DNA from: CAZYTO01 sp964650405
Lineage (GTDB): Bacteria > Acidobacteriota > Thermoanaerobaculia > Gp7-AA8
Reading direction: 5' to 3'
NCBI GenBank assembly: GCA_964650405.1
Contig: CAZYTO010000068.1
Span: forward strand, 1 to 20,992
DNA length: 20,992 nucleotides
The notes under the pieces are model-generated. The model ran no database searches, had not been told where the DNA came from, and was given only the letters and a program-made list of their open reading frames with translations. The first letter of the stretch is position 1. Each line of letters starts with the position of its first letter. Below are positions 20,184 through 20,992 of this stretch, piece after piece. The position numbers and the translations under genes are program-made.

Positions 20184-20939
20184 GTGAAGATGAGCTTCAA
20201 ATCCGCCGGCGGACGCATCACCGGGAGGGTCCCGGTGCCGCAGCCGGTCGCCATCGCCCACCCCGACTCTCTCTGCCTCGACCCCATCCGCGCCCGACTC
20301 CCCCTCGGCGACGAAGCGCAGAAGCCCCTGACGTTCCGCCGCGCCTCGAACAGCGTCGACGTCGCCGCCGGCGCCGCGAGCAAGCCCCTCCTCTACGTCC
20401 TGCACAGCGAGGGCACCGCGTGGGTCTTCGACGCTGCCGGCAAGCCGCTCCTCATTGACCTGGTCCTCGACGCTGGCGGCCCGCCCACCCCGACGCACAT
20501 CATCGTCACCGGCGACGGAAGGATCGGCGGATGCAGCCGTGGCGCCGTCGCCGGCACCGTCGCCAGCGTCTGGATGGAACGCACGCGTAGGGGCGGTGCG
20601 CCAGAGGACACGAAAACGTCGCAGCACACCAACCATAGCCTTCTCCCCGCCTGGTCCGCGACGAGCGCAGGTCATCCCGCTCGGCGGCGGGGAGAAGGTG
20701 CCCGAAGGGCGGATGAGGGGGCCGTTCGCACCGCCGTATCGCCGTTACGGGCCAAGTCACCCCTCATCCGGCTTCGCCACCTTCTCCCCGCTGAGGTCTC
20801 GCGGCGCCGTGCTCGTGGCAGTGCGGCGGGGAGAAGGCTATGGCTTGGTGTGTTGCGAACCTGCGGTGCGCTCGCGATGACACGGCACCGAACCGCCGTA
20901 ACCCGAAGCGCAAGAGCCGAAGCATCTGTCTCGGCGTAA
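20184..20939 (+). CDS. Hypothetical protein, 3' half derived from a repeat element
   Basis: A 251-codon frame. Codons for residues 1 to about 135 show strong G/C third-position bias and a sensible globular sequence (SNSVDVAAGAASKPLLYVLHSEGTAWVFDAAGKPLLIDLVLDAGGPPTP), so this part is probably a genuine gene or gene fragment. I recognise no family. From about residue 140 the frame reads low-complexity arginine-rich translation of the inverted-repeat element at 20625-20852 and ends in TAA just before the GCTGAAAG array. The start (GTG 20184 or ATG 20190) lacks a Shine-Dalgarno and abuts a heptamer array. It is best seen as a truncated gene, or as one with a repeat-replaced C-terminus. Confidence 0.45.
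   Translation: MKMSFKSAGGRITGRVPVPQPVAIAHPDSLCLDPIRARLPLGDEAQKPLTFRRASNSVDVAAGAASKPLLYVLHSEGTAWVFDAAGKPLLIDLVLDAGGPPTPTHIIVTGDGRIGGCSRGAVAGTVASVWMERTRRGGAPEDTKTSQHTNHSLLPAWSATSAGHPARRRGEGARRADEGAVRTAVSPLRAKSPLIRLRHLLPAEVSRRRARGSAAGRRLWLGVLRTCGALAMTRHRTAVTRSARAEASVSA
20625..20852. mobile_element. 228-bp MITE-like nested inverted-repeat element
   Basis: Outer inverted repeats: 20625-20650 and 20826-20852 (both contain CCATAGCCTTCTCCCCGC or its complement) match over about 26 bp with a single one-base gap. Inner inverted repeats: 20685-20720 and 20760-20791, sharing GCGGGGAGAAGGTG...GGATGAGGGG. CCTTCTCCCCGC thus occurs four times in alternating orientation. It has no transposase, and no clear target duplication is visible at the ends. 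Confidence 0.75.
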
Positions 20940-20940
20940 G

Positions 20941-20964
20941 GCTGAAAGGCTGAAAGGCTGGAAG
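20941..20964. repeat. GCTGAAAG octamer array
   Basis: Three 8-bp units: GCTGAAAG, GCTGAAAG, GCTGGAAG. They are the inverted form of the array at 18971-19002. It follows the 20184 ORF stop by 1 bp. Nothing further is recognisable up to the window end. Confidence 0.8.
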
Positions 20965-20992
20965 GAAACCCCGCGCTGCCTCTGGCCCTTTC

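Noticed and set aside
20130..20675. 181-aa minus-strand ORF opposite the 20184 gene
   Set aside because: The opposite strand has the stronger third-position bias, and this frame begins inside the MITE-like element.
1..20992. tRNA, rRNA, riboswitch or other structured RNA genes
   Set aside because: I found no cloverleaf-like segment, rRNA motif or riboswitch consensus by eye. The strong hairpins present are explained by the carD terminator and the repeat families.

Overview
The window is a GC-rich bacterial chromosome segment of about 21 kb with housekeeping and envelope genes on both strands. There is no phage or plasmid module, no rRNA or tRNA that I can recognise, and no CRISPR array. CarD, LipA, XerD, a SpoIIE-type phosphatase with HAMP, a secreted oligopeptidase B and an unusual load of short-period intergenic repeats together suggest an environmental Gram-negative, perhaps Acidobacteriota. 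That placement is inference only.

Layout. 1-960: carD with a clear sigma-70-type promoter, a TTG start set by its ribosome binding site, and an intrinsic terminator. 961-4570: lipA, xerD and a secreted lytic transglycosylase, separated by four loci of a roughly 50-bp intergenic repeat (called R1 here; outer end TTTACCCTGAGCGAGGG) arranged as inverted pairs. One R1 locus encloses a frameshifted GIY-YIG nuclease gene; another carries a 19-codon internally deleted remnant of a close relative. 4555-7434: a membrane-bound HAMP/SpoIIE phosphatase diverging from an unknown multi-pass membrane protein. 7409-11821: an operon on the minus strand for a MacAB/LolCDE-like exporter (adaptor, ATPase, two permeases). 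12078-12971: an unknown soluble protein and a small conserved gene whose translationally coupled partner is truncated. 13111-15222: secreted oligopeptidase B. 15370-18201: a small membrane protein, then a cluster of membrane protein, ECF sigma factor and zinc-binding anti-sigma protein. 18275-20089: an Asp/Glu-type racemase and a membrane/coiled-coil/zinc-ribbon protein. 20184-end: an unknown ORF that runs into a 228-bp MITE-like inverted-repeat element.

Two repeat systems are the main interest. (1) R1 copies lie at gene ends. The stop codons of lipA, the transglycosylase and the phosphatase are all the TGA inside CCC-TGA near the outer edge of R1, and the same repeat flanks GIY-YIG sequences. 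This suggests a small mobile or REP-like element that uses, or once used, a GIY-YIG nuclease and tolerates insertion at stop codons. (2) At least ten intergenic or gene-end arrays have a period of 7 (sometimes 8) bp but unrelated unit sequences. Several are paired in inverted orientation, and several supply stop codons, Shine-Dalgarno-like sequence or truncated gene tails.
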